Of a DNA stretch of 64,000 bases, positions 10,685 through 22,536 are shown piece after piece. Position numbers and translations under genes: made by a program. How positions within the stretch are numbered: the first letter of the stretch is position 1; each line of letters opens with the position of its first letter. The stretch covers positions 19,887,501 through 19,951,500 of the forward strand of contig CM065392.1 in the NCBI GenBank assembly GCA_033060915.1. The letters run 5' to 3'. The notes below the pieces were generated by a model. It made no database searches and was not told the DNA's origin. It was given only the letters and a program-made list of their open reading frames with translations. This DNA comes from Euryodendron excelsum (taxonomy: Eukaryota > Streptophyta > Magnoliopsida > Ericales > Pentaphylacaceae).

Positions 10685-10903
10685 GGGGCGGGGGGGATCT
10701 TCTCATCTCACATCACTTTTAAGGACAGGATCCTCATTATGCAGGAAACTAAGCCAATAAGGAGATAACGACAACTAAATATGTAAATGAGAGAGACAGA
10801 GAGAGAGAGGGGGGATCAGTTCTCATCTCACATCACTTTTAAAGACAGGATCCTCATTGTGCAGGAAACTAAGCAAATAAGGAGATAACGACAACTAAAT
10901 ATA

Positions 10904-10954
<51 letters not shown>

Positions 10955-11004
10955 GGGGGGGAGAGGGGGAGATCAGTTCTCATCTCACATCATTTTTAAA
11001 GACA
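10588..11004. repeat. Three tandem units with embedded (GA)n and poly-G, upstream of CCX
   Basis: Each unit starts GGATCCTCATTATGCAGGAA (10588, 10728 and 10848, the last with TTGT). It continues with GGAGATAACGACAACTAAATAT, a (GA)n tract, a G-run and TCTCATCTCACATCA. Unit lengths of about 140, 120 and 157 differ mainly in GA/G tract length. The array begins 66 bp upstream of the CCX start codon, so it lies in the promoter or 5' UTR. Confidence 0.9.
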
Positions 11005-11817
11005 AATTAAATAGCATACATTGTTTTTGTCGGTAATTGTTAGAGTGTATGATCAGATTAGACTGTATATTAACTTGATTTTAACTTAAGCTAAATAGGA
11101 GCGAGCCACTGCTCTGGATGACCTAAAACGTAAAAATGTGCAAGCTCACATCCTCGGTTGGGTTCAAGACGCTCCACTAGTGAGGGTGGTGGAGCAGTCT
11201 TAGGCCTATGGGTTGACCATTGACCCTCCGACTTCCAAAAGGCAGCGGATGGTGTGGCTACTAGCGACCGACCTCGAAAATTTATAAAATAGAACTAAGT
11301 AGTAAAAAAATTAGTGATACCATTATATTAATTACTAATTATTGTCACTTAAATTTAAATTTTATAATAATAAACTCATCAAATATAAAGAATGTAAAAA
11401 TAATAACGAATGTAGTACTTCAAAATAAATGAGCTACTTTTCTATTAAATTTTTTCTTCTAGATTAGAGGGGCAAGTAAAATTATTTGAATTTGGGAGAG
11501 AGACGGTAAAATTACTTGGGTCTAGGCAATATAATTATTTTATTATGAATATACAAAAGTGTATAGGGTTGGAGAATTTTTTTTAAAACTTTGAACAACC
11601 AACACGCCTATTTTATGAAAATATTAAAAAATATATAGGGCTAAGATAATTTTTCAAAACTTAAGGAAGGCCAACTAGAGAGAGAGAGAGATCAAATGAG
11701 CCAGCACGTGTTGATTATATATACTTGAGCTAGAGTTTTTTTTTTTAGGCATTCGTGTTTAGGTTTCATGATTTGAAGTGCTGAGTTTATATATGTCTTA
11801 ATTTTAGTCTCAGATGG
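11005..11817. other. AT-rich spacer, no gene seen
   Basis: No open frame or element ends could be supported. A moderately GC-rich stretch at about 11095-11280 stands out from the AT-rich surroundings and may be a fragment of a dispersed repeat. Confidence 0.4.
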
Positions 11818-12660
11818 GCAATCATCCTTCACCTGTTTCTTCTCAGCGCAGTTGAAACCATTATACGTACCTTAGGTAGGGACAGTTGAGGAAATTTCCT
11901 AGCACCATATGAGAGAGAGAGTGAGACAGAGTGAAAGAGAGAGAAATAATTCAAGCATATATAAATGAGGAGGACAAACCATTCAGGGAAAAGATGAAAG
12001 CAAATATTCTAAGCTTAAGACATGAGAACGCTAAGAAGATATAGATTGTGTTGATGGGAGCTTAGATTTATTATATGTTTTTTTTAGAATTCGAATTTTT
12101 GATTGAAAAAGTAAAAGAAAAGAAAAATATGAGAGAATTTAAAATAAAAATACTCTTTTATTTTGTTCTCTTTTTTCTTCATATTTTTCTTTTATTATCG
12201 AAAATTCGGGTTCCAAACAGAGCATAAAGGAAAAAATGAAGAAAAAAAAAACAAAATAAAAGAATGTTTTGTGCTCTTTTTCTTCACCTTCACATTTTTA
12301 TTTTTATTTTTTTTTTCATCAACAAATTTTTGATTCAAACACCGCCTTAATTAATTATAAGAATTGGGATAGCAAAGACCTTGTTATAGCAGCTGTGGCT
12401 GTTGTAGTATCTCATTGCAGTGCTGCTTTCCCTAGGAGGACTCGACAACGAAACAAGGTATAAAGGTTTATTTTGTAATGTCAGGATCCACAAATTATAC
12501 CACTTTGTATTGACATTGACACCTTTGTTTCTTTCTAGCTAGCTTATAAATCACAGACGAATCCTTAACCCCTTTGATCCTATGGGTGACAAAAGCCACC
12601 TGATCAACTGGACATTAATGCGCCCAAGAAGTTTTAAGCCCTGCTTCTCTCTCAAAGATT
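11818..12660 (+). repeat. Diverged direct duplication, copy 1
   Basis: This block shares ordered segments with 13598-14160. They are ATCATCCTTCACCTGTTTCTT, a GAGAGA tract followed by GAAATAATTCAAGCATA, AGC(T/A)GTGGCTGTTGTA, TTATACCA.TTTGT.T.GACATTGAC, and AAAAGCCA.CTGATCAACTG. Copy 1 carries extra sequence, including 12060-12340. No TIR, LTR or coding frame is evident; the original unit is unknown. Confidence 0.75.
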
Positions 12661-13597
12661 TTTATTATCCACGGTAAAATTAATGAAGAGTTTGAGAATT
12701 GACTATAATATTTCAGAAGCTATAGAGTCCTAGCTAACTGTAACTTATCAGGCACTCCAACAGATATATGAATTATAGGAAGTGCACATCACACATTAAC
12801 CACATATATATACATTTGTTTGCTAAAGCTAGAACATGATTTTTTTTTTCTTGAGTAAAAAGGGTGGGAAGTAACGATTAGCGTAGTAATCTCCTTTGAA
12901 TGTGACTATAAGGGTTCTCACTTGTTACAGAATATTTGAAGAATATTCAGTTTGAGATATAACTACTGACCCGAGAAAGGCAAATCCGTCAACACAGTTT
13001 CATCCAAACACAAGCGCCATTTAGCTCCTTCTTAACAGCATCTGGTCTATGTAATTACTACAGCAAGTGAGTTCGAACACGTGACTATTAAGAGAAAAAT
13101 AAAGTTGTAAACCCAACTGCTGAAACCAATTCAACAACTACCTTGATGATAGCTAGAACATGATATGTTTATTTGATATGCAGCATATTACTAACAAGAG
13201 TTGTATAACGATGTATGGCCTTCAATTTCCCATAATTCTCCGCAATAAATAGGTTCTTTCATTACTTTGCATATGATCAGACTTAAGTCACCAATTTGTA
13301 ATGTATGTGCGAAAGTGCGATAGTGTCATTTATAAAAATAGCTGGACAGCAAAGTCCCTTTAGAGTGTAAGTGTACATGTATAATAATATATTTAAATAT
13401 AAACATAAAGACAAGTACATATTTTTCAAACAATTTGTAATTTTGGTATGCATCAATTTCTTAAAATATACCTACATTTATGGTATCTAAAATAGTCGTA
13501 GTTTATATAGAAAATTTCAATAGAAGATGTTTGATTACGTGCTTTAGTACCATAATAACACATATGAGAATCATCTATTGGTCCAAATTAATAGCAT
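12661..13597. other. Spacer between the two duplication copies
   Basis: AT-rich sequence without a supported gene. About 12840-13140 looks like a separate insertion (oligo-T start, then GTTCGAACACGTGAC near 13070, which resembles a Pol III B-box), but I could not define its ends. Confidence 0.3.
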
Positions 13598-14160
13598 CAT
13601 CCTTCACCTGTTTCTTCTCGATCAGCACACGTGGAACCTTTATTGGCACCATAGGAAAGAACAATCTAGGAAATTTCCAAGCACCACATGAGAGAGAGGG
13701 AGGGAGGGAGAAATAATTCAAGCATAAATGATAAAAGACAAAACATTCAGTGCACGAGAAATGAGAACACATTGAAAAAAGGAGAAGAGATATTCAAAAC
13801 ATGGGACATAGTAACACCAGGAAGATAGCGTTGATAGGAACTCACTAGCTCATTACATAAACTCCTAGTTAAATGCAAGAATCGGGAGCAAATACCTTAT
13901 TATCGCAGCTATGGCTGTTGTAAAATCTCCTAGCAGTGCTTCTAGACAACCAAAAGTGCGATACGAGCGATTACGTAATTTTAGGACCTAAAAATTATAC
14001 CATTTTGTCTAGACATTGACGTCTTTATTTTCTTCCAACCTAATTATAGAAGAATCCTTAACCTCGATAATCTCGGTGAGAAAAGCCATCTGATCAACTG
14101 ACGCCATTGATGCCCAAAGGAAGTTTGAAGCCACCAGCTTCCTTCAAATCAAAGTATCCC
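13598..14160 (+). repeat. Diverged direct duplication, copy 2
   Basis: Second copy of the block described at 11818-12660, in the same orientation and about 1.5-1.8 kb downstream, with the shared landmarks in the same order. Divergence by eye is roughly 15-25%, so the duplication is old. Confidence 0.75.
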
Positions 14161-14684
14161 AATGCCATCACCATAATACACGACTAGAAGGCTTTTCGTG
14201 TTTCTATTTTAACATTTGAATCAATAAAGTCAACTACCAAAGAGATTTTCCACATGAAACTCTAAACACATTTATTTCCCCACACCAGGAAGAACTCGTG
14301 AATTGCCCATTCTGAACAATTAGTTCACACACTCATAACACAACCAGACAGCTAAAGCTCCGTCCTCAAACAATTAAGAATCAATATGTCACAAGTGTGC
14401 TGAACTTTTCGAATTTTCTCACTCAATACATGAGATTGAGTCTCCATACTCTTCAGCACCGAGAATACACGGTAGAATCTAAGCTTTGGGTAGGTGCGGT
14501 GGCTTTTGAATGCTAACGAACAATACTCTCTAATAAATGTGTAGAATACCTTATTTACGTATCCATTTTAAGTACCAACAAAAAAATGTGTGTGAGTTTA
14601 GCATTTAGGTTTTGCCTTCTATAAAACAAATAAAAAAAAATAAAAAAAACAGTACAATTATCTTACGGGCATTCCTTTGAGGAC
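14161..14684. other. Spacer before the Helitron nest
   Basis: AT-rich DNA without a supported gene or element boundary. Confidence 0.35.
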
Positions 14685-17600
14685 ATATCTATATCTATAT
14701 CTATATCTATATTATATACTAGCAGTGAACCCGTGCTATGCACGGAATAAGAAAGTAAAAACGTTTAGTTTAGAAATATAATTTTTACTTAAAATATGTT
14801 GACATTTAATTATTTTATAAATTAATGAATACTATTAATATTTTGTATATGCATTTATATATATATATATATATGTGTTACCTATAGTCCTACCAAATTA
14901 AAAGTTTATGATCAAGAGTATAATATTAGAAGAGAATCTTAAGAATAGGCCTTTTCTCTAGAATTAAAAATACTTTCCATTTTAAATTAAAGTAATACAA
15001 AAAAATTATTAGTAATAGACAAAAATTAAGGTGATCAATAAAATCTAACAATAAATTAATTCTTTTCGACCCAATCACAAATTAATAGATCTTAATTATA
15101 AATGTTTGGCCTAAAACATTAAGCATTATAAGAAAAAAGTTAATTGGGTTATACATGCCACATTTAAATTAAAGTTATACATGACCTAATTATAAATGAA
15201 TAAGTTTAAATTAAATTATTACATCTAATACCAGAAATCTCGTTTGATTGAGCACATGACGATTTTATGATATTATCCAGGTGTAAAGAGCAAATACAAT
15301 GGAAGAAACAAAAATAAGATATAACTTTAATAGATACATGTACAAATTTAAATTTTAAAACGTGGCTCACTTGGTATATTGTCACTTATATTTATATATT
15401 TCATTTGAAAAAAGAAGTAAGAAAAGAAAAGGGTGACCAACTTCATTATAGGTCTCTTCATTTTATTTTATTCAAAATATTTTTTAGTTTTCTTGTAAAT
15501 TTTTTTAGAGAGATGTGATTTAATATAGTAAAAGAAATGATAAAATGCTCATAACTTAACAACATGTTTTTTTTAAATTTAAGGAATGATTTTTAAGACA
15601 GGATGCTAATAAAAGGAAATTTGAAAATCATACTGTATCAATTGATTAATTGTTTTATGAAATATAGAAGGTAAACAAAAATTTAGAAAGGATTAATGAT
15701 AAGATGACACATGTATTTAATATTTTTTTAAAATAAAAAATTTGATAAAATGGATTAAAACTTTCAACTTTAAAGTCCTTCCAACAAATATTAAATATTA
15801 TTTTTTTTCTTCTAAATATAGAAATTAAATGGATTTGAATACAAAATTTCACATTTTTGAATTAAAGGAAGATCTTTCTAAAATAGTAAAAAATGAATTT
15901 TAAAGAAATTTAAAATAAGAATTCTAATATTTTTTAAAAATTACTAACCATGAACATTAATATTAATATTTAAAAATTAAAAATATTAGATTGGGTCTTT
16001 CAATTTTAAAGACCCAGCAACAATGTATTGCTATAATGTATATTATAGGTTTGAATAAATAAAATCCATCAATAAATTCAAATCAACATAAATATAAATT
16101 CAGCTAAAGACTAAGTTATAAGGTACCTAGAACATTTTGGAAATAGGCCATATTTTAGGAATTTAAAAAGACTATTAGGTTTAGTTACCATGTTGATTTT
16201 AAAGAATTAATAGTAACACATTTATGTAAATTTTGAACATTATCTTAAATGTTCAAAGTTACTATATTGAAAACACGTCATGTTAAAATAACATTACCAC
16301 ATTAATTAAGCGACCAATGGGTTCATGACATGTAGTATTTATTTATTTTCTAAATTCAAAATTTTAAAAAGAAATAATCAAGACTTTCAAGCTCATTGAC
16401 CGAACAACCTATTACTATAATATATAGTAAGTATAGATATAGATTATAACAATTGGTTAGGAGGTCTTTAAAACTGAAAGTTTCAATCCTTTTTTCTCCA
16501 AATTTTGAATTTTTTAAAACATAAAATACATGTATCATATTATTATTAGTTTCTCTTAATTTATTTATTCTAAGCTTCATAAATGTTGTTCATTGATAAT
16601 TATGGTAACATTTTTAAATTTGTTTAATTATAATACTCCTAAAGAAATCTTCTTTAATCATAAATAAGATTTTAAATTTCTAAAATAGAAAGAATGTGTA
16701 TCATTATATTATTAGCACTTTGTTATATACAAAATACATGTATCAAAATATCATTGGTTCTTTCTAATTTTTTTTCTTATTTCTTCTTAATTTTATAAAT
16801 TCTAACTATTGAGAGTTATGGTAACTTTTTTAAATTCTTTAATTACAATACTCCTAAAGAAACATTTCCTGATCATAAATTATAGTTAAAATTTTTAAAA
16901 TAGAAAGAATATGTGTCATCAAATTATTAGTATTTTGTCACATACAAGATACATGTATCAAAGTATCATTAATTTTTTCTAAGTTTTTCTTATTTTTTCT
17001 ACATTTTGTAAATTCAATCCATCTATGTATCTATATCAATACTAGACTAATTTTAATAAATTTTAATTTTTTGTAATATTAGAACAATTTAAGTTAACTT
17101 TAAAACTATCACTAATTGAAGGTTATCTATGGTATAGATGGATTTGTAATTAATAAAGTCTATCAAATAATATCATAATTTCCTAAAATTTATATCAAAA
17201 TTCAAACTATTATGTGTTTTCTAAACTCGCCCTCTTAAAATTTTTAAAAAGTATACACCCATTATTATGCAATTATAGTATATTATACTAGTTGATTTTT
17301 TGGTCCTTAAGTTCAATAGCCTAACTCATCTTTTTAGAGTTACAAATTTAGAAAAAATTGAAACAAGTATGTCAGCTAATTACTGAATTTTTTTTATATA
17401 ATTCTTTGTTATAGTTTTCATGTGGATCCTAAGTGAATGTAGTATGTGTAACACCCAAATTACTCCTTTTTATAATGTTTAATATCCTAGGTCAAGTATT
17501 TAATTAAAACCCTATTCATTTTTAATTGGCTCTAAAGGAATAAATCTAATAATAATTTTTTAGAAAGAAATCTAAATTCAGTAATTTAAATATTTACATT

Positions 17601-17911
17601 AATATCCTTTTGCAAAAGTTAAGTTGATCACTTCAATTTTGTCTATTATTATTATTATTATTTGCTGTACATTAATTTAAAGTGGCAAGTATTTTTCATT
17701 TTGGACGAGAAAAGCTTATTATTCTTTAAGTTTGTGGCCTAATATTATGCTCTTAATAATATACCAATATATTCATTATGTTTATAAATGATATACAAGA
17801 TATTGAATATAAAAATACTTTATGTAAAAAATACATACTTAAATCATTTTTGCCTTTCTATTTCTTATTCCCATACATAATCCGCCGTGCATAGCACGGA
17901 TTCATTACTAG
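14685..17911 (+). mobile_element. Non-autonomous Helitron B (plus), split by Helitron A
   Basis: The 5' end lies in the TCTATA repeat at 14685-14716 (the exact TC is ambiguous) and resumes at 16438 with TATAGATTATAACAATTGGT. The 3' end at 17885-17911 has the hairpin CCGTGC-ATA-GCACGG, eight further bases, then CTAG, followed by host T (17912). Without insert A it is about 1.5 kb. There is no Rep/helicase coding. Its 3' terminus matches that of Helitron A at 25 of 28 positions, so both belong to one family. Confidence 0.7.
14719..16437 (-). mobile_element. Non-autonomous Helitron A (minus), inserted in Helitron B
   Basis: On the minus strand the element starts TCTATACTTACTATATATTA (16437), close to the TCTATACTA start of Arabidopsis ATREP-type Helitrons. 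It ends with the hairpin CCGTGC-ATA-GCACGG (14745-14731), then nine bases, then CTAG at 14722-14719. The flanking host bases are A (5' side) and T (3' side), the A|T insertion rule of Helitrons. At 1719 bp it has no Rep/helicase coding, so it is non-autonomous. Removing it joins two parts of another Helitron 5' end, which supports both boundaries. Confidence 0.75.
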
Positions 17912-18401
17912 TTGTATATTATAGCAATATGTTATGAAGTCTTTGAGCCTTAAACTTCCAATCTAATTTAAACTTTCAATCTGATTTTTACAGAATTTTT
18001 ATTTTTTATAATATTAAAATACCACAAGTTGCGATTTGATTGATTAGTTTAAAAACTTACTAATAGAATTATATATAGTATATAGATGAACCTTTAATTC
18101 ATATTATATATTTTCTGAGGTCACTCTCTTAAAATTTATAAAAATTAAATTTTTGGTTATATTAGAATAACATTGATACAATTTGATTGGTTAAAAATAT
18201 AATTTTACCATATTTTTCTTAAATCTTACATTTCTTTCAAAAATTCACACTATTAGATATTTGATAATATTGATATAATACTAGTTACTTTAACTAAATT
18301 TTGACACATTAGTATTTATTCAGACTAATATAATGTGCATTTATAGTTATCTATCTATAGCAATATATTGTTAGCTCTTCAATGTTTTTTAATGTTGAAA
18401 G
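17912..18401 (+). mobile_element. Fragments of further Helitron 5' ends (family member C)
   Basis: The sequence immediately after Helitron B (TATATTATAGCAATATGTTATGAAGTCTTT) repeats the subterminal 5' signature seen in Helitrons B and D. This suggests B landed inside the 5' end of a third copy. A further signature, ATCTATCTATAGCAATATATTG, starts near 18342. A matching 3' end could not be assigned with certainty. Confidence 0.5.
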
Positions 18402-19680
18402 TGTTAGGGATTTATATTAAAAGACATATTTTTTGTAATGGTTTTAGTATTTATTAATAAATTAGTTGTTTCATTTTAATAAGAATCTGTGTGAACAATG
18501 TTTACCTTACGTTATTTATTTAATGATTATGCATGTGTATTTCTTATTGTATATAGTAGATGATTTGGTGTGTAAAGTACGACTTATATACAGAAGATCA
18601 GATCATCGGTTCTTATGGAATATAAGCTTATCGTTCATAATCTTAGATGGAACTGGACACACCATGAGTAGGACTGTAATACAAGATTTTAATAGGCTTG
18701 TCTTGATTATAATGAACGATATAGTTCCAACTCCTCACAATAGTATACTTTGTCTATATTTAATAGGATTGTATTGAAATAATTGTTTTTATACTGATTA
18801 TATAAAATAATTAATACCTCATGATTATTACGAGTGTTTATACTCTTAATCCTAATATAATAAATAGACACGTGCATTTAATGTTTATTTTTTGATTCAT
18901 AGAAGAGTAAAATTATTTATGAGTTAATAATATTAGTGAATTGGACAATAACATTACGTGTATGGTGAGTATTAATTATTAATGGAATCCAAGTCTTGGT
19001 ATAAGAATTGATGATAGCTCATTGAAGAATCTTATAATTTTTGATTATATCAAACCCTGCAGGTGCATTATGAATCTGACATATCAAATAAGTTAAATGG
19101 AAGGTCTCAAGGAATTAAATAAATTTATTAAATTTAATTATCAGTAATTTAATTTAATAGACGGGTATCTGTAACCTTAACATGGAGAGATAAATAAGCA
19201 TTTAATAATATAGAGCTTGAAATATAATTTTTAATATGACAGGAAGTGCAATTATAATTCATTAGTAGTATAAATTATAATTTACGAAAATAAAAATTAA
19301 TCCTGATTAAATTAGGAATCCTTATTTGCGTAATAAGCCTTAGTCATACTAATCTTATGGTCCCTGCTGCAGTGTCTATATATACATACTCTAAAAGTAG
19401 CTAGGGTTACACATACTCATAATTGAAAGATACACGTTTGTATGAGAAAGAAAAACACTAGCAGTTGTGAGTCCATTCTCTTTAGAGTAAGGCGTGTACG
19501 AAAGATATAGCAAAAGTACATTCGTGCTAATTGTTGTTACTTGCTGTTATTCAGGATTAAATCAGAGAGATTTCGAAGGTATGATTCTAATCACGTTAAT
19601 TAGACTCCGCTAAATCAGAATTTTTTGTATCATGCATATGTACTATAGCCAGATTATAAAAAATTCTGTAGTCTCCAACA
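18402..19680 (+). repeat. Solo LTR (1279 bp)
   Basis: The ends are TGTTAGGG (18402) and CTCCAACA (19680), i.e. TGTT..AACA. Flanks GAAAG (18397-18401) and AAAAG (19681-19685) match at four of five positions, as for an aged 5-bp target duplication. A TATATATA at 19377-19384 lies about 300 bp before the end, as in an LTR promoter. No primer site or coding sequence adjoins either end, so this is a solo LTR. Copia-type ends are suggested but not proven. Confidence 0.7.
19377..19384 (+). promoter_or_regulatory. TATA-like box in the solo LTR
   Basis: TATATATA preceded by CTGCAGTGTC, in the position expected for an LTR promoter. Motif only. Confidence 0.4.
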
Positions 19681-19975
19681 AAAAGACCTTATATAATTTT
19701 CTTAGTTTTTTAAATTTTGAAACTACTGATATTAAAATGTTATAATAGTGTATGTCTAACCGTAATAGATAGAAACTTTTACTTTTTTCATGATTAATAA
19801 AATTTTACTAAAATCTATCTTATTTTGAAAAGTTTTATATAAAATTCAAAATATTAGCATTCTTATTTTTAAAATTTCTTAGATTCCTCTCTTATAATTT
19901 TAGAAAGTCTTCCATTTAATTCAAAACGGTAAAATTTTCTATTCAAATCCCTTTAATTTTGTTTAGAATAACAAA

Positions 19976-20760
19976 TCTATCAATACTATATATTATAGCA
20001 ATTGGTTGTCGGGTGAATATTTTAAATAATAGTATTATATATCTCGTAATAGTATTAATCTAACCATAAATTTTAAAATCTGCCAATTTTTATTTTTTGT
20101 TATGTATTTTTGCTGTGTATTTTTTATGATATGATGACGGGCATTCGTAAGTTATCATTGTGCTCATTTTAATGTTTTTTGTTTTTTTTTTTTAGAATTT
20201 TGTAAACAATTAAAACCAAAAAAAATTAAACAATCATTGTTTTTTAAAATTTAAAAAAAAACAAAAAACAAAAAACAAAAAACAAAAAACAAAAAACAAA
20301 AACAAAAAAGGTTACCGAATAGAACCTTTACTTTCTATTCACAATTAGCAAATATTTAATGAAATTGAAGTAATCTAGGTAAATCAAATCTTCCTAACTT
20401 AAAATTTTAAATTTTTTTTTAGGTAATTATCAATTTAAGTAGCTATACGTGCATTATTAAATGTATTAATTAAATAAAATTATCTGGAATGTGTAATGTA
20501 TACACTTGATCAATCTAGTTTCTTAGAAAAATTGTAAGTTAAAAGAAAAAACTTTAAAATGTTTGCAATAAAACTTACCTTCTTATTGTAAGTTGAGGTT
20601 TTTTATTACAACCAATTTTTATTTTTTATTTTAATACTATATTAAATATTAATTTAGTTCAACCGTATTATTAATGAATAAATTGATAATTTTTTTTATA
20701 ATATTTTTATGTTTAACATATATTATTTTCTCTTTGTACATAGTACGAATTCACTACTAG
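19976..20760 (+). mobile_element. Non-autonomous Helitron D (785 bp)
   Basis: It starts TCTATCAATACTATATATTA after a host A and carries the subterminal signature TATTATAGCAATTGGTTG. It ends with a hairpin around TTTGTAC-ATA-GTACGAA (stem of seven pairs with one G-T), then CTAG at 20757-20760, followed by T. The hairpin is a degraded version of the one in Helitrons A and B. It contains an (AAAAAAC)n tract near 20255-20310 and no coding sequence. Confidence 0.7.
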
Positions 20761-22199
20761 TACCAATATTTATAGAAATAGGAAGGGTAGGTCACACATC
20801 AACCATGTAAATTTGCTTGTTATTGCTAGAATACAATATAACCTTTTGATCATTTACAGGCAACAACCAAGAGCAACATAAATACTCGCTATGACCATAA
20901 TGTAAAGATTTATAATAACATTTACGTAGATTCAACACATCAAATTGAATTCCATATTTAATGAGATTTAGAAACTCTCATTTCACTTCTCATGCCTTCC
21001 TTGATAAATATTCACATTTATATCCAAACAATGGGTTTAGCTAAAGAAATCTATGAAAGAAAACTTGCAAAAATGAACAACTCTCATCTACAGCTATACA
21101 CGTTGAATTTATTAAACGAAAACTCTTGTTTAGATTACAAGAAAATAATGGAAAAGATAACGAAGAATGATACAAAATATAATAAGATTTTATTCCAAAC
21201 ATTTTTCTAAAAATTCTAACCACAAAAATCCAAAACAAATACAACCAAAACCAAACATTTTTCTCGGATTTCCCTTTCATCCACTGCCTTCTTTTTTCAC
21301 CCAGAAAAAAACATTCCCCCTTCTTTTTGCTACTGCTAGGTTTTCGATTGAATTCTATGCATACCATCCGAAGTGCATCCGGCGAGCGTCCGATATACGT
21401 CTAGACGGTAAAATATCATTCAGACGGTAATTTTACCGTTCAGACGATTAGCCAGACCATTTGAATAGTCATCAGATGCAAAAACATGACTCTAAAATGG
21501 CTTTGGACACAAAAAACTTGACTTTGGAGATCCCCCGTCTAACGTAACGTTCAGATAGCATCCCGTTTCGTCCAAAGGGAGTTCAAATGGTGAATTGATC
21601 GTCCGGACGGTGCGTCCAGACTGTTGTACACTATCTGAATGGCTTTTTTGCACTTTTGGTCCATTGTTGCCCTTTTAGCCCGAAAAACCTACAATGTACA
21701 AAGAAAATCCTTTTGGGGCAATTTATTACTAAAAACCTATTCTAAGAAATATATTAAGGCTAACAAATCACTAATTAAGAGATTAAGATTACACTTTTAG
21801 AGTGTAATTAGTAGTTATTGGCCTCGGATTCTTTTTATTACATGGATGGAATGAATATCTCTATTTTATTAATTAAAAATTCAACATGTTATTAAAAATA
21901 GAAATAAAGGAATAAAATGATTCCAGCTCAACTGAAAATTTTAAATCTCCTGAATGCTTGTTGTTGTGTTTAAAAATAATATTTTATCATAGAATGATGT
22001 AGTTTTTGTACATGGCTAATTTGACCTATCTTGTCTGTTAATTTTTAATTAGAGTAATGTCATAATGTGTCGATTTCTCACAAATGAAATGAAAAGAATC
22101 TTAATCCTTGATATATGGGGTAATCCTTATTACATGGTATATTTTTTGAAAAACTGAATTAACCACAAAACTCTATTTGGTCATAATGTTTGTGCAAGC
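20761..22199. other. Spacer with TE-like remnant
   Basis: No gene is supported. About 21370-21620 is less AT-rich and repeats CAGACGG/GTCCGGACGG-type words, as in some LTRs, but no ends were found. The rest is AT-rich. Confidence 0.35.
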
Positions 22200-22536
22200 T
22201 AGTGGTGGACAAGGGTCCGATGGTCCGCTCAAGCCCGCTCATTATTTATAGAACTTGAGATTTTTCTTTAGGCTTGATTAGTTTAATGAACAGGCCTGAA
22301 AATCGAGTTTGAAGCCCGATTTGGCTCGAAATATATATGAAATAATATATATTTATATTTTTATTATATTTATGTATTTTAATTTATGTTATTCAATTTT
22401 CTATTTGAAGAAAAAGGTTTACTAAAAATATTTGTTAGTTAAATGAATGGCTTAGGATTTAGTCTTAGATCTAATAGAATTTTTTTTTTAATGTAGGACC
22501 TGGTCGAGCCCGATCTAACCCCCAATGTCCATCCTA
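22200..22536. mobile_element. hAT-like MITE (337 bp)
   Basis: The ends are TAGTGGTGGACAAGGG and CCCCAATGTCCATCCTA, imperfect terminal inverted repeats of the common plant hAT type (TAGGGGTGGnCATnGG). The flanks GTGCAAGC (22192-22199) and GTGCACGG (22537-22544) agree at six of eight positions, fitting an old 8-bp target duplication. No transposase. Confidence 0.75.

Noticed and set aside
10640..10960. CRISPR-like regular repeats
   Set aside because: A three-unit tandem repeat with microsatellites in a plant nuclear promoter; no spacer pattern.
13060..13080. SINE B-box-like GTTCGAACACGTGAC
   Set aside because: No matching A-box at the right distance and no clear tail or target duplication, so a SINE call is not supported.
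14719..17911. A 3.2 kb TIR transposon with 28-bp inverted repeats
   Set aside because: No target duplication flanks it; each end has the Helitron hairpin plus CTAG|T, and two 5' Helitron signatures meet head to head near 16437. Two nested Helitrons explain it better.
18466..18777. 103-codon plus-strand frame
   Set aside because: Falls wholly inside the solo LTR and has random, AT-driven composition.
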